Position numbers and translations under genes: made by a program. Below the pieces are notes generated by a model. The model had not been told where the DNA came from. It made no database searches and saw nothing but the letters and a program-made list of their open reading frames with translations. 64,000 nucleotides of DNA from Sodalis praecaptivus (GTDB taxonomy: Bacteria > Pseudomonadota > Gammaproteobacteria > Enterobacterales > Enterobacteriaceae): contig NZ_CP006569.1 in the NCBI RefSeq assembly GCF_000517425.1, positions 4,082,760-4,146,759 of the forward strand. Reading direction: 5' to 3'. Below, piece after piece: positions 17,454-26,746 of this stretch (position 1 is its first letter; the number at the start of each line of letters is the position of its first letter).

Positions 17454-19082
17454 TTAACCTGGCGGCAAGGCGTTTTTTTGTTTCTCGCCTGTATTCGCCA
17501 GTGGTGGTAAAGCGACAACAGCGGCGCTGCGCGAGTGATACCGCTGGCGATACCAGGATAGAAACGCCTGTAGCGGCAGCGGCTCGGCAAATAAATAGCC
17601 CTGCTGATAAACCACCCGCTTATTGAGCAGATAGTTTTTCTGCCATTCTGTCTCGACGCCTTCAGCAATCACCTGCATCCCAAAGCGGTTGGCAAGATCG
17701 ATGACCACATCGACCAAATCGGTGGTGCTCTCGTCCTCCGCTATCATCGCGACAAAAGACCGATCGATTTTCAGAAGATTAATATGCATGCTGCCCAAGT
17801 ATGAAAGCCCCGAATAGCCCGTGCCAAAATCGTCGATAGCGATGATGACACCGAGGGCCTGTAGCGAGGCCAGGACATGACGGGTAACGGCATTGAACTC
17901 GATATACTGCCGCTCCGTCAGTTCCAGTACCAAAAGAATATGACGCGGATGCACCTTTTGCAAAAACTGGCGGCAATCCTTGACGATTTGCTCGTTGCGC
18001 AAATGAATGGCCGCAATATTGAATGCGACGTGCAGCGTTCCGTCATCATCGTTCCAATGCCGCGCCAGATCTTCCGCTACTTGCGTCATTAAATGCGCCG
18101 TTAACGGCAAGATTAAACCAGAGGTTTCGGCCAGGGGCACGAAAACCTCTGGAGAAATAACCCCATCCGAGGGATGTCGCCAGCGCACCAGAATTTCCAC
18201 GCCGGAACAATAACCTTGCGCAACGTTCATGACCGGCTGATAATAGGCCTCGAATTCATTCCGCTTAAGACCCAGCATGATATTATTCTTCAATGAGCTT
18301 GCCGCCCGCAACCATTGGTGAATTAACAGCGCCATCATGAACGCAATGGCGGCAATCAGAAAAATAATAGGGCCGTGGTTAATGAGAAAATAACGCCAGG
18401 ACATGCCCGGAGAAATCGCTACCTGCAACCGGTAGGGATATCGCGTCGATGCGCCGGTAACGATAAGCATTTGCGGGTCTTGAGCGCCCAGTGGAATAAG
18501 CGTGCCGGCCGACGTTAATACCGTGTCGCCTATTGTCAGCGCCACCGTTCGGGAGGGGCTTAACGTATTCATCATCGTGCGCAAATATTGCGAATCAATT
18601 ATCACCACCGCGCGCGTTTGCCCCCTACGCTGTTGCAGCACCATTTCAGCCGCAGCGGTGGCAGCGTGCAGACTAAGCGCCGCCCCATTCGCGCCGGCGG
18701 GCATAGGCGCCAGCGCATCTTTCATCGCGGCCATCGGCACCGGCGAACAGTAAAGGCCGTTTTGGTCCGCCAAACTGACCGAGCGTATCAGAGGATATTG
18801 CCGGCCAAGATCGCGCAATGCCTCCACCACCACCGGACAGGGACGCCCCGCCAGCAGCAGCGCCCGTTGAGCGGTTTCGTCGCCATTGCCCAACACGGTG
18901 TCGATAAAGTCGATAAGGGCATGGATATCCTGGCGTACCTGACTTTTCATATTTTGCTGGGTAATAAACAGCAGCAGAACAAGAGAAAAAATAAAGAAAA
19001 GAAGAGGAATGATACCCCATAGGATAAAACGGTTGTTATTCATCACCTTTGCCAGCATCGCGGTTGCAAGTATCCTGCGCAT
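17454..19082 (-). CDS. Membrane-bound cyclic-di-GMP phosphodiesterase (CSS-motif + EAL)
   Basis: Membrane helices near residues 20-42 and 238-258 enclose a periplasmic CSS-type sensor with two cysteines (RPC near 84 and YCS near 114). This is the redox-sensing layout of the E. coli PdeB/C/D/G/N family. The EAL domain (about 275-530) has a complete active site: VEIL (Glu ~298), FNIAA (Asn ~357), LELTE (Glu ~389), IDDFGTGYS (Asp pair ~419-420), LKIDRSF (Lys ~440) and AEGVE. Numbers count from the upstream ATG at 19088. The ATG at 19082 has AGGA at a better spacing (9 nt) than the one at 19088. There is no GGDEF domain. It lies next to the quorum-sensing pair. Confidence 0.93.
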   Translation of the reverse strand: MRRILATAMLAKVMNNNRFILWGIIPLLFFIFSLVLLLFITQQNMKSQVRQDIHALIDFIDTVLGNGDETAQRALLLAGRPCPVVVEALRDLGRQYPLIRSVSLADQNGLYCSPVPMAAMKDALAPMPAGANGAALSLHAATAAAEMVLQQRRGQTRAVVIIDSQYLRTMMNTLSPSRTVALTIGDTVLTSAGTLIPLGAQDPQMLIVTGASTRYPYRLQVAISPGMSWRYFLINHGPIIFLIAAIAFMMALLIHQWLRAASSLKNNIMLGLKRNEFEAYYQPVMNVAQGYCSGVEILVRWRHPSDGVISPEVFVPLAETSGLILPLTAHLMTQVAEDLARHWNDDDGTLHVAFNIAAIHLRNEQIVKDCRQFLQKVHPRHILLVLELTERQYIEFNAVTRHVLASLQALGVIIAIDDFGTGYSGLSYLGSMHINLLKIDRSFVAMIAEDESTTDLVDVVIDLANRFGMQVIAEGVETEWQKNYLLNKRVVYQQGYLFAEPLPLQAFLSWYRQRYHSRSAAVVALPPLANTGEKQKNALPPG

Positions 19083-19088
19083 GTTCAT

Positions 19089-19634
19089 TTTTCCTGATGT
19101 CGGTCTTGATGCGCGGGCCTATCCCCTGAAAGGATGTCACCACAATGGCATGAAGAAGAAGTATAAGTTAAACCCGCTCTCGTGTCAGCTTCGCCGGATG
19201 CGTCATGGCCGCATCGTGGCGCAGACGTAAAGTTAGCCGGCTAATCAGATGCATCATTCATTTTATAATATACACAAATTATAAATTTAATAATTATTTA
19301 AGTTACTTTTAGGTTAATACCCTCCCAACAATAAAATTTGACTTATTGTGAAAATAACATGATACTGAATAGTAAATAATAGATACGTGGTATATTTAGC
19401 GGCATAAACATTAGCCAAATCTTTTCATTCTCGCTAACAATATAAAAACTAATAATCAAACAAATTGGTTATTTAAAAGCTATATCGTGTTAAGTGCGCA
19501 CAACCGCTAACGGGCACGTTTTGCCTGTTGCTAATTTTCTCATGGCAGACAATGCCTGGAAAATATTTTCATGATTATCCTTTTGCGCCTCAATATACCG
19601 CCATTATCACTTAAATCAAACGATGAGAAGCAAA
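19089..19634. other. Non-coding, AT-rich region upstream of luxR
   Basis: AT content rises sharply from about 19250. No gene is recognised and I do not see a lux box. The luxR promoter presumably lies here, divergent from the EAL gene. Confidence 0.45.
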
Positions 19635-20372
19635 ATGTTCTCTATAATTAAGCCATTTACGTCTCGGGAAAACGGTCTGATCATTGCAGAAATTCATGAT
19701 CTCCTACAGCATGAAATGAATATAGGTCAGCCCATCCGCTTCGCTTATTTTATTTTCAACAAATCGCAGGATGAAAAACCCGTCATCTATTCTAACTACC
19801 CAAAGGACTGGGTAGAAAAATACATGAAGAATGAATTATATAAGCAAGATCCCGTTCTGTTGGTCGCTAGCCAAAAGATTATGTCGTTCCCCTGGCACAA
19901 GAATTACTTTAAAAAAACCAAACGTCAGAAAAGCAATATTTTCATCCAAAGTTCAGAATACAACATCACCCGTGGCTATACTTTTCCGTTGCACGATTAT
20001 GAAAATAATCTGGCTATGCTGAGCCTGTACACTGAAAGCGATCCCGACTTGCTGATGAAATGTATCAGCGACCACGAGGACCGTCTTTACCTGCTGTTTC
20101 TTTCCATTCATAACCGATTTCTAGCGGAGAAGACGCAGCAGACCAATAAACTGCATGCTAAAGTGGAGAAAAGGCTTACATCCCGCGAAATCGAGGCGCT
20201 GCATTGGGCCAGTATCGGTAAAACCTACCGCGAGATCGCTATCATTATGGGCATTACCGAAAGCACCGTAAAATTCCATATCGGCAACCTCATCGTAAAG
20301 CTCGACGTCATTAACGCCAAACATGCCATAAAAAAAGCGACGGACCTGCACCTACTTAATTTCAATGAGTAG
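19635..20372 (+). CDS. luxR: LuxR-family quorum-sensing regulator (EsaR/YpeR type)
   Basis: The protein has about 245 residues. The N-terminal autoinducer-binding domain has SNYPKDWVEKYMKNELYKQDPVLLVA, with the conserved W, Y, D and P residues that hold acyl-homoserine lactone. The C-terminal HTH is TSREIEALHWASIGKTYREIAIIMGITESTVKFHIGNLIVKLDVINA. Start at ATG 19635 (MFSII...) matches EsaR-type N-termini (MFSFF...) and has GAGAAG just upstream; the earlier ATG 19623 has no ribosome-binding site. EsaR-type proteins usually bind DNA without ligand and are released by it. It is convergent with luxI, the normal arrangement in this group. The region is AT-rich. Confidence 0.93.
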   Translation: MFSIIKPFTSRENGLIIAEIHDLLQHEMNIGQPIRFAYFIFNKSQDEKPVIYSNYPKDWVEKYMKNELYKQDPVLLVASQKIMSFPWHKNYFKKTKRQKSNIFIQSSEYNITRGYTFPLHDYENNLAMLSLYTESDPDLLMKCISDHEDRLYLLFLSIHNRFLAEKTQQTNKLHAKVEKRLTSREIEALHWASIGKTYREIAIIMGITESTVKFHIGNLIVKLDVINAKHAIKKATDLHLLNFNE

Positions 20373-20384
20373 CTATCTAATTAC

Positions 20385-20458
20385 ATTGTCAATGGCTCAA
20401 GAAATAGCGTGGTGGAGTATATTCTTTTTGGCCTAGGATAGCTCATGCCATTGACAAT
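20385..20458. repeat. 12-bp inverted repeat between luxR and luxI
   Basis: ATTGTCAATGGC (20385-20396) and GCCATTGACAAT (20447-20458) are perfect complements separated by 50 nt. The position between two convergent stops suits a bidirectional transcript-end structure. The long loop and lack of a U-tract also allow it to be a small degenerate inverted-repeat element. No target-site duplication is evident. Confidence 0.6.
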
Positions 20459-20517
20459 CGATATCTGTCAGAAGGCGGTCACGCTTTATCCACAAATAAC
20501 TCTTTAAAACGTCGCGA

Positions 20518-21147
20518 TTACAGATAAACGGGCCATTTCTTTAGATAATACTCATCACAATAATGATAACGCCGGATATATTTTATTAAATTGGCCTGAC
20601 TATCGTCATCGATGGCGAGTCGCAGCAGATAAACCGGTTCGTCTTTTTCAGAATTACCGATGGTTTCTACCTGAATATTCCAGCCGCTGCGCTTGAGGAT
20701 GGTGTACATCGACCGGCTGCACACGGTGAGTATCCCTTTCATCCCGATGGCGCGCGTGTAATTAATCATGCCTAAAAACAGCAGATGGCAAAAGGGCAGT
20801 TTAGTTTCCGTCAATGACTTAACTCTGTCTTTATCGACAAAAAAGCGGCTCGACTCCAATAGTGTATCGTCTGCTGACGCAGTGTAATGAAAAAAGTCGC
20901 GAAAGGGGCCGGTAATCATGTTAGGGTATTTCATGCTGATAAATCGGACGCTGCAAATCAGTTCACCGTTATAGCACCCAAGCAAGTAGTGAGTGTTTTC
21001 GTTATCGTACTCATCAAATTCACGTTCTCCTTTACAGGTAACCTTCCAATTCAAACGATCTTTAAACGTTCTTTTGCGCAGAAGATATAATTCTTCCAGC
21101 CTGTCATTTATTATGTCTTTGTATTCTACGTTGATCAAATTAAACAT
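20518..21147 (-). CDS. luxI: Acyl-homoserine-lactone synthase LuxI family (YpeI/EsaI type)
   Basis: The protein has about 209 residues and all invariant LuxI residues: R24, F28 and W34 in LRKRTFKDRLNW, D45 and D48 in FDEYDNE, R68 in CSVRFIS, E98 and R101 in ESSRFFVDK. It makes N-acyl-homoserine lactone from SAM and acyl-ACP. SMKYPNMITGPF is typical of YpeI/CarI/EsaI-group synthases, most of which make 3-oxo-C6-HSL; product specificity here is inferred. ATG 21147 has AAGGAT upstream. The promoter carries a lux box, so the cognate LuxR protein very likely controls it. Confidence 0.95.
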   Translation of the reverse strand: MFNLINVEYKDIINDRLEELYLLRKRTFKDRLNWKVTCKGEREFDEYDNENTHYLLGCYNGELICSVRFISMKYPNMITGPFRDFFHYTASADDTLLESSRFFVDKDRVKSLTETKLPFCHLLFLGMINYTRAIGMKGILTVCSRSMYTILKRSGWNIQVETIGNSEKDEPVYLLRLAIDDDSQANLIKYIRRYHYCDEYYLKKWPVYL

Positions 21148-21204
21148 AGACCATCCTTTTATCATTATAAATAAAAATGAGCAGAAGATATTTAAAGCGT
21201 ATTT

Positions 21205-21233
21205 ATAGTATCAGTAAAGAAATTGACTAACAA
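21205..21233 (-). promoter_or_regulatory. luxI sigma-70 promoter
   Basis: On the minus strand TTGTTA (21233-21228) and TACTAT (21210-21205) are separated by exactly 17 nt. The -35 element shares its first base with the end of the lux box, so a bound regulator would touch RNA polymerase. The expected start of transcription is near 21198, about 50 nt upstream of ATG 21147. Confidence 0.7.
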
Positions 21234-21252
21234 CCTGTACTAAAGTTCAGGT
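21233..21252. promoter_or_regulatory. lux box (LuxR-type operator) upstream of luxI
   Basis: ACCTGTACTAAAGTTCAGGT is a 20-bp dyad: ACCTG-n-ACT / AGT-n-CAGGT, matching the consensus for LuxR/EsaR-type proteins (ACCTGNACNNNNGTNCAGGT-like). Both 5-bp ends and inner ACT/AGT triplets are exact complements. It is centred about 44 bp upstream of the predicted luxI transcription start and abuts the -35, the class II activation position of V. fischeri luxI. Confidence 0.9.
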
Positions 21253-21640
21253 TATTAACGCTGTTTCCTATCGCCATAGTTAATTTAATATACCGAAAAA
21301 GGAGTGAAAGACCAATCGGAAGGGAATGATAAGAATAATTACACTGATTTACTCGCAGCAAAAATAAACGCTCGCTGGAGTCGCTCCCTTACATTGCAAT
21401 AGCATTGCAGAGAGAACGCTTTTTCCATCAGCATAATAGGGATAATGATACGGCAATTTTTCAGAAAGAGAATAAAAAATCACGCAACAACCCCTTACCT
21501 CAGATTATTATATTATTTACCGTTACATAGTTTGTTATCGATAAATTTACTTATTCTGATAGTAATTAGACAAATTCATAAACATTAACTAACCTTAATG
21601 CTACCTTTCGCCAAAACAGACACAGCACATGGAGAGAATA
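21253..21640. other. Non-coding, AT-rich region between luxI and the SDR gene
   Basis: No gene or recognisable RNA. The stretch should carry the promoter of the downstream SDR gene; I cannot assign hexamers with confidence. Confidence 0.4.
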
Positions 21641-22540
21641 ATGGCTGATTATGATCAATATAAAATGCAAAATCCGGTGACCCAATATTCAAAGGACGGC
21701 TTTCCTAAACAACAACAGAATCCGCCCGGCTTGCAAACCGACATGACCCCTGTTCCTGACTGTGGTGAAAAGAGTTATCGCGGCACCGGTCGCCTTGAAG
21801 GCCGTAAAGCCTTGGTAACGGGTGCCGACTCCGGCATCGGACGCGCGGCGGCTATCGCCTTTGCCCGGGAAGGCGCCGATGTCGCTCTGGCCTATCATCC
21901 CAGCGAGCATAAAGACGCCGAGCAGGTCGCCGAATTGGTTAAAGAAGCCGGTCGTAAAGTGGTGCTGCTGCCGGGCGATTTGCGTGACGAATCGGTTAAC
22001 GTGAAGGTGGTTGAGGATGCGCTGAATCAATTGGGCGGCCTGGATATTCTGGCCCTGGTGGCCGGTAAGCAAACCGCCGTGGAAGATATCGCCGACCTCA
22101 CCACCGAGCAGTTTCGCGAAACGTTTGAAACGAATGTTTTTTCCCTATTTTGGATGACTAAAGCCGCGCTCCCCCATTTGCCCCCCGGCGCTTCGATTAT
22201 CACTACATCGTCAATCCAGGCATATCAACCCAGTCCGACGCTGCTGGATTACGCCTCGACCAAAGCCGCCATCCTGAATTATACCCGCGGCTTGGCCAAA
22301 CAAGTGGCGCAGAAAGGAATTCGCGTTAATTGCGTGGCCCCGGGGCCCATCTGGACCGTCCTGCAGGTGTCCGGAGGACAGCCAACGGATGCGCTCCCCT
22401 CTTTCGGTACCTCGACCCCGCTGGGCCGCGCGGGTCAGCCTGCAGAACTGGCGCCTATCTATGTTTACCTTGCCTCGCAGGAATCAAGCTATGTGACGGC
22501 GGAGGTACACGGCGTTACCGGGGGTAATCATTTGGGATAA
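21641..22540 (+). CDS. yghA: SDR-family NADP-dependent oxidoreductase YghA
   Basis: The protein has about 299 residues. A 45-residue hydrophilic leader ([22 protein letters not shown]...) precedes a short-chain dehydrogenase domain. The domain has the cofactor loop [10 protein letters not shown] (near 54-63), DLRD, the catalytic Ser in [10 protein letters not shown], and Y-x3-K in [11 protein letters not shown]. The C-terminus is [16 protein letters not shown]. This layout and the neighbour exbDB match E. coli yghA (alcohol dehydrogenase/aldehyde reductase-like; substrate unclear). ATG 21641 follows GGAGAG by 4 bp; the in-frame ATG at 21629 overlaps that ribosome-binding site. Confidence 0.92.
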   Translation: MADYDQYKMQNPVTQYSKDGFPKQQQNPPGLQTDMTPVPDCGEKSYRGTGRLEGRKALVTGADSGIGRAAAIAFAREGADVALAYHPSEHKDAEQVAELVKEAGRKVVLLPGDLRDESVNVKVVEDALNQLGGLDILALVAGKQTAVEDIADLTTEQFRETFETNVFSLFWMTKAALPHLPPGASIITTSSIQAYQPSPTLLDYASTKAAILNYTRGLAKQVAQKGIRVNCVAPGPIWTVLQVSGGQPTDALPSFGTSTPLGRAGQPAELAPIYVYLASQESSYVTAEVHGVTGGNHLG

Positions 22541-22713
22541 GCGTCTGACCGGATACAGACCGGCGCGTTCAACGCGGCAAACGCCAAGTGGGCCCAGGTG
22601 AGCATCGACGTTCGCGCTTAGGACGGGACGTTGCAACGATGGGCTGCTTGACGCGACCGGCCGAGCATGACACCCAGCGCTAACGGCGCCGGCGCCCGTC
22701 CGCCGGCGAACAG

Positions 22714-23139
22714 TTATCCCTGTCCGGGGGATTCCAGCCCTACCAGGCCAACTTTGAAATACCCCGCTTTACGCAGGTTATCCATCACCGACATCAGCGT
22801 GGCATAGTCCACGCTCTTATCGGCTTGGAAAAATATCGGCGTGTCTTTATTGCCTTGAGTCTGTTCGTCCAGCGTCTGGGCGAGCGTCGCCATCGTTACC
22901 GTCCGATCGCCTATAAACAGCTGTTTATCCGCTTTAACCGATAAATATACAGGCTTGTCAGGCCGCGGTTGAGGCGCGGCGGTGGAGTTGGGTAAATCCA
23001 CCCGGATATCTACCGTTGCCAGCGGCGCGGCGACCATAAAGATAATCAGCAGCACCAGCATAACGTCGATAAAAGGCGTAACGTTGATATCGTGCATTTC
23101 GCCGTCGGTATCAACATCCTCGTTTAAATGCATCGCCAT
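22714..23139 (-). CDS. exbD: TonB-system energy transducer ExbD
   Basis: The protein has 141 residues, as in E. coli. There is one N-terminal membrane helix (VTPFIDVMLVLLIIFMVAAPL) with the essential proton-path Asp (D25-like) in FIDVMLVLL. The remainder is periplasmic. ExbD with ExbB uses the proton gradient to drive TonB-dependent siderophore and vitamin B12 uptake. It follows exbB by 3 bp, in one transcript starting at the Fur-boxed promoter. Confidence 0.96.
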   Translation of the reverse strand: MAMHLNEDVDTDGEMHDINVTPFIDVMLVLLIIFMVAAPLATVDIRVDLPNSTAAPQPRPDKPVYLSVKADKQLFIGDRTVTMATLAQTLDEQTQGNKDTPIFFQADKSVDYATLMSVMDNLRKAGYFKVGLVGLESPGQG

Positions 23140-23142
23140 GAC

Positions 23143-24150
23143 TTATCCAACCCGAAACTTGGTCACCTGTGCGGACACTTGGCTGCCCGCTTCTGCGGCC
23201 AGATCCAAATCGCGGCCGAGCAACAGCAGCAGCTGTGCGGCGCAGTCCCCCACCATCGCTTTGTAGCTGGCGATGGTACGGGCAAAGATATTATAAATAA
23301 CCACCGCCGGAATCGCGGCAAACAGGCCAATGGCCGTCGCCAGCAGCGCTTCGGCAATACCGGGCGCCACTACCGCCAGATTGGTGGTCTGGGTGTGGGC
23401 GATGCCGATAAAACTGTTCATGATGCCCCAAACGGTGCCGAACAGACCGATAAAGGGGGAGATGGCGCCGATAGTGGCGAGAAAACCGTTACCTTTCCCC
23501 ATGGCGCGGCTAACGCCGGCAACCCGGCGCTCCAGACGAAACGCCACGCGCTCTTTAATCCCGTTGTTATCGCTGAGGCGGGCCGACAGGTCGAGTTCGT
23601 TGGCGGTTTCGGCCAATAAACTGGCGCTCAAGCTGCGGGGAGAGAAATTGGCCGCCACCGTCGTGGCTTGATCCAGGCTGCGCACGTCTTTTAGCAGCTG
23701 CAACTCGCGGCGCAACCGGCGCTTAACCGCCAATAATTCTGCCCCTTTACCGAAAAACAGTGCCCAGGTGACGACCGAGGCCAGCAGCAGGCCAATCATA
23801 ACGATTTTCACTACGATATCGGCGTGCTGATACATGCCCCAAACGGAGAGGTCCATCTGCATTAATTGCCGCTGTGCGGGCGTAGCCGACACCGAAGCCG
23901 GCAGCGACAACGGGCTGCTGGCCGCGGTCTGATCGGCGGTAGGCGTTGGGGTTGTATCGACGGCGGCCTCGGCCGAGGCGGCAGTGGCCGGCGGCGCGGC
24001 AGTGGTCGGCGCGGCGATGGCGCTGCCCACCACGCCCGCCCCCAAAAGCAGGCTCAGGAAAATGCCGCGCAGCATCGGGGCGAATACTGCGCCGTGTCCG
24101 GCTAATACGCCGTCAAATGATAAACTCTGTTGCTTAACAGCCGATTTCAC
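23143..24150 (-). CDS. exbB: TonB-system proton channel ExbB (long form)
   Basis: The protein has about 335 residues, roughly 90 longer than E. coli ExbB (244). The extra part is N-terminal: a signal-like hydrophobic stretch ([22 protein letters not shown]) and an Ala/Thr/Pro linker rich in [15 protein letters not shown]. The canonical protein then begins near [34 protein letters not shown]. Serratia and Yersinia ExbB also carry an N-terminal extension. The later helices [24 protein letters not shown] and [22 protein letters not shown] line the channel. I chose GTG 24150 because GGTGGAGG lies about 7 bp upstream; a GTG at 24174 is the alternative. Confidence 0.92.
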   Translation of the reverse strand: MKSAVKQQSLSFDGVLAGHGAVFAPMLRGIFLSLLLGAGVVGSAIAAPTTAAPPATAASAEAAVDTTPTPTADQTAASSPLSLPASVSATPAQRQLMQMDLSVWGMYQHADIVVKIVMIGLLLASVVTWALFFGKGAELLAVKRRLRRELQLLKDVRSLDQATTVAANFSPRSLSASLLAETANELDLSARLSDNNGIKERVAFRLERRVAGVSRAMGKGNGFLATIGAISPFIGLFGTVWGIMNSFIGIAHTQTTNLAVVAPGIAEALLATAIGLFAAIPAVVIYNIFARTIASYKAMVGDCAAQLLLLLGRDLDLAAEAGSQVSAQVTKFRVG

Positions 24151-24218
24151 GCTGTGCCTCCACCCGATACTCACCCAAAATTAATTCAGCCAGAATAATA
24201 GCAAATGGGACAGGAATT

Positions 24219-24237
24219 GATAGTGGTTATCATTATT
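24219..24237. promoter_or_regulatory. Fur box upstream of exbB
   Basis: GATAGTGGTTATCATTATT matches the 19-bp Fur consensus (GATAATGATAATCATTATC) at 15 of 19 positions. It lies about 70 bp upstream of the exbB start on the exbB/metC divergent region. Fur-Fe2+ repression of exbBD is established in enterobacteria, which supports the call. Confidence 0.75.
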
Positions 24238-24515
24238 ATTTGTGCTACGCACCCGTCACCTTCGGGGTAATAGCATAGTAAAATTTTCACCCGCGCAATA
24301 AAACCCCAGGGTGTCCGTGGAACCGCCATCGAGGTCGAAACCGATATTTGCTGTCGATACCGCGCGGGCATAATAGCGCGGTAGCGCCAAACGGCGAAAA
24401 AGCCGGCGCAACGTCTGCCCCGCGCCCGGCATTAGTGATAACCTGAATCGCATGACACACCTCCCGCCGCCACGTACGGTATTTATCATCTCTGCTAGAA
24501 GGCAAAGCGCGAATA

Positions 24516-25715
24516 ATGACGTCGAAGAAATTGGAAACGGTGCTGGTCAGCGCCGGCAGAAAACCCTCGTTTACCCATGGGTCGGTTAATCCGGTAATCC
24601 AGCGGGCATCCTCGCTGGTTTTTGACTCAGTCCAGCATAAGAAAAAGGCGACGGCGGGACGCGCCAGCGGCGAGCTGTTTTATGGCCGGCGCGGCACGCT
24701 TACTCATTTCTCATTGCAGCAAGCGATGGTGGAGTTGGAAGGGGGTGCCGGCTGCGCGCTCTATCCCTGCGGTACCGCAGCAGTCAGCAATGCGATTCTT
24801 TCCTTCGTCTCGGCGGGCGATCATATATTGGTGACCAATTCAGCCTATGAACCGACGCAAGACTTCTGCCGGCATATCCTTGGCAAAATGAATATCGCCA
24901 CCACGTGGTTTGATCCGCTCATCGGTGCGGATATCGGCTCTCTGCTTCAGGATAATACGCGGGTGGTGATGCTGGAATCCCCCGGTTCGATTACCATGGA
25001 AGTGCAGGATATCCCGGCCATCGTACGCGCGGTGCGGGCCAGAAAGCCGGATATCGTCATTATGCTGGATAATACCTGGGCGGCAGGCATATTACTTAAG
25101 GCGCTGGATTTGGGCGTCGATATCTCCCTTCAAGCCGGCACTAAATATCTGATCGGCCATTCCGATGCGATGATCGGTACCGCGGTAGCCAACGCGCGCT
25201 GCTGGGAGCAGTTGCGCGAGCAATCCTATCTGATGGGACAGATGGTTGACGCCGATACCGCGTATATGGCCGCACGGGGGCTGCGTACGCTCGGCATCCG
25301 GCTAAAGCAGCATGAGGAAAACGGCCTGCGCGTGGCGCGCTGGCTGGCGCAGCGGCCTGAGGTGGCGGTAGTCAATCACCCGGCGCTGCCGGGCAGCAAA
25401 GGGCATGACGTCTTCGTGCGCGACTTCACCGGGGCCAGCGGGCTGTTTTCTTTTGTGCTAAAGCAACGATTAAGCGATCAGCAACTGGCACATTACCTGG
25501 ACCACTTCACGCATTTCAGCATGGCTTACTCATGGGGCGGTTTCGAATCGCTGATACTGGCGAATCAGCCGGAAGAACTGGCGGCCATACGGCCCGCGGG
25601 CGGTGTCGATTTCACCGGCACGCTGGTGCGGCTGCACATCGGGCTGGAAAACGGCGATGATCTCATCGACGATTTGGCCGCCGGCTTCGCCCGCATCGCG
25701 CAAGGAGAGCGATAA
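24516..25715 (+). CDS. metC: Cystathionine beta-lyase MetC
   Basis: The 399-residue Cys/Met-metabolism PLP enzyme (E. coli 395) cleaves cystathionine to homocysteine, pyruvate and ammonia. The PLP lysine is in [18 protein letters not shown]. Other family blocks are [33 protein letters not shown] and [12 protein letters not shown]. It is divergent from exbBD, exactly as in E. coli. In E. coli it is MetJ regulated; I did not see a convincing tandem met box here. Confidence 0.96.
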   Translation: MTSKKLETVLVSAGRKPSFTHGSVNPVIQRASSLVFDSVQHKKKATAGRASGELFYGRRGTLTHFSLQQAMVELEGGAGCALYPCGTAAVSNAILSFVSAGDHILVTNSAYEPTQDFCRHILGKMNIATTWFDPLIGADIGSLLQDNTRVVMLESPGSITMEVQDIPAIVRAVRARKPDIVIMLDNTWAAGILLKALDLGVDISLQAGTKYLIGHSDAMIGTAVANARCWEQLREQSYLMGQMVDADTAYMAARGLRTLGIRLKQHEENGLRVARWLAQRPEVAVVNHPALPGSKGHDVFVRDFTGASGLFSFVLKQRLSDQQLAHYLDHFTHFSMAYSWGGFESLILANQPEELAAIRPAGGVDFTGTLVRLHIGLENGDDLIDDLAAGFARIAQGER

Positions 25716-25860
25716 AATCACGTTTATGCGCCGATTAATCGCCGGTTGACGCTTTGCTGACTAAAATAGATTAAAAAAAGTGTTTGGTTGGGTGATGGAT
25801 CAAGGACTGGGAACCGGCGTAACGCTAAGCTGTCGATAAAATGTGAGTAAGCAGGTTGAA

Positions 25861-26523
25861 ATGAATCTACTAGAAGAGATTATCCGGGCGCTTTGGCATC
25901 AGGATTTTGCCGCTTTGGCCGATCCCCGGGTGATCTGGGTGGTCTATGGGGTAATGTTTACCACGCTGTTTTTAGAAAATGGATTGCTGCCGGCTTCCTT
26001 TTTGCCGGGTGATAGTCTACTGCTGCTCTCGGGCGCGATGGTCGCCAAAGGCGTCATGGCGTTTTTTCCCACGCTCATCATTCTCAGCGCGGCGGCGGGT
26101 TTCGGCTGCTGGTTCAGCTACCTGCAGGGGCGCTGGCTGGGTGATACGCGCATCGTCAGAAGTTGGTTGCTCCATCTGCCCGCCCACTATCACCTGCGCG
26201 CTTACACCATGTTTAATCGTCACGGGCTGACCGCGCTGCTGGTCGGCCGTTTTCTGGCTTTTGTGCGCACGCTGCTGCCGACGATGGCCGGCATCTCCGG
26301 CCTCAGCAATACCCGTTTTCAGCTGTTCAATTGGTTAAGCGCGCTAATCTGGGTCACCGTGCTGGTGACCCTTGGCTATGCTATCAGTCATGTGCCGGTG
26401 GTGAAACATCATGAAGATCAGGTGATGATGGCGCTAATCGTCCTGCCCGTGGTGCTGCTGGTCACCGGTCTGATAGGCAGCGTACTGCTGATTATCCGCC
26501 GGCGGCGGGTGAAAAACGCCTAA
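25861..26523 (+). CDS. yghB: DedA-family membrane protein YghB
   Basis: The protein has about 220 residues (E. coli 219). The DedA motifs [24 protein letters not shown] and [37 protein letters not shown] are both present, with about six hydrophobic segments. DedA proteins act in membrane lipid and envelope homeostasis (undecaprenyl-phosphate or phosphatidylethanolamine flipping is proposed for relatives). ATG 25861 has AGG about 6 bp upstream; the frame opens at a GTG at 25843 but the E. coli-like start is at the ATG. Confidence 0.93.
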   Translation: MNLLEEIIRALWHQDFAALADPRVIWVVYGVMFTTLFLENGLLPASFLPGDSLLLLSGAMVAKGVMAFFPTLIILSAAAGFGCWFSYLQGRWLGDTRIVRSWLLHLPAHYHLRAYTMFNRHGLTALLVGRFLAFVRTLLPTMAGISGLSNTRFQLFNWLSALIWVTVLVTLGYAISHVPVVKHHEDQVMMALIVLPVVLLVTGLIGSVLLIIRRRRVKNA

Positions 26524-26746
26524 ACCCGTGATGCAGTAACGCAGGCAAATCTGTTGCGGCCGGCCGTTTTCCCCATCGCCGCGGCGTGAAGCGGGTCACC
26601 GCCTAACATCATTGCGCGCACAGCGGCCCTAACGCATCGCCGACGCCGCGGCAGGCTCTTTTTTCTGCTAAAACTAAACTTATCCCATCACTCATGGCCC
26701 TCGCCGTCCCGCACGGGCGCGGCGCTTGGACAAAAAAGGAGAAAGC

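Noticed and set aside
20385-20458. Second lux box between luxR and luxI
   Set aside because: The arms (ATTGTCAATGGC) do not match the lux box consensus and the spacing is far too long.
24400-24515. MetJ site upstream of metC
   Set aside because: Only one isolated ACGTCT-like 8-mer; no adjacent second box as at the mtn genes.
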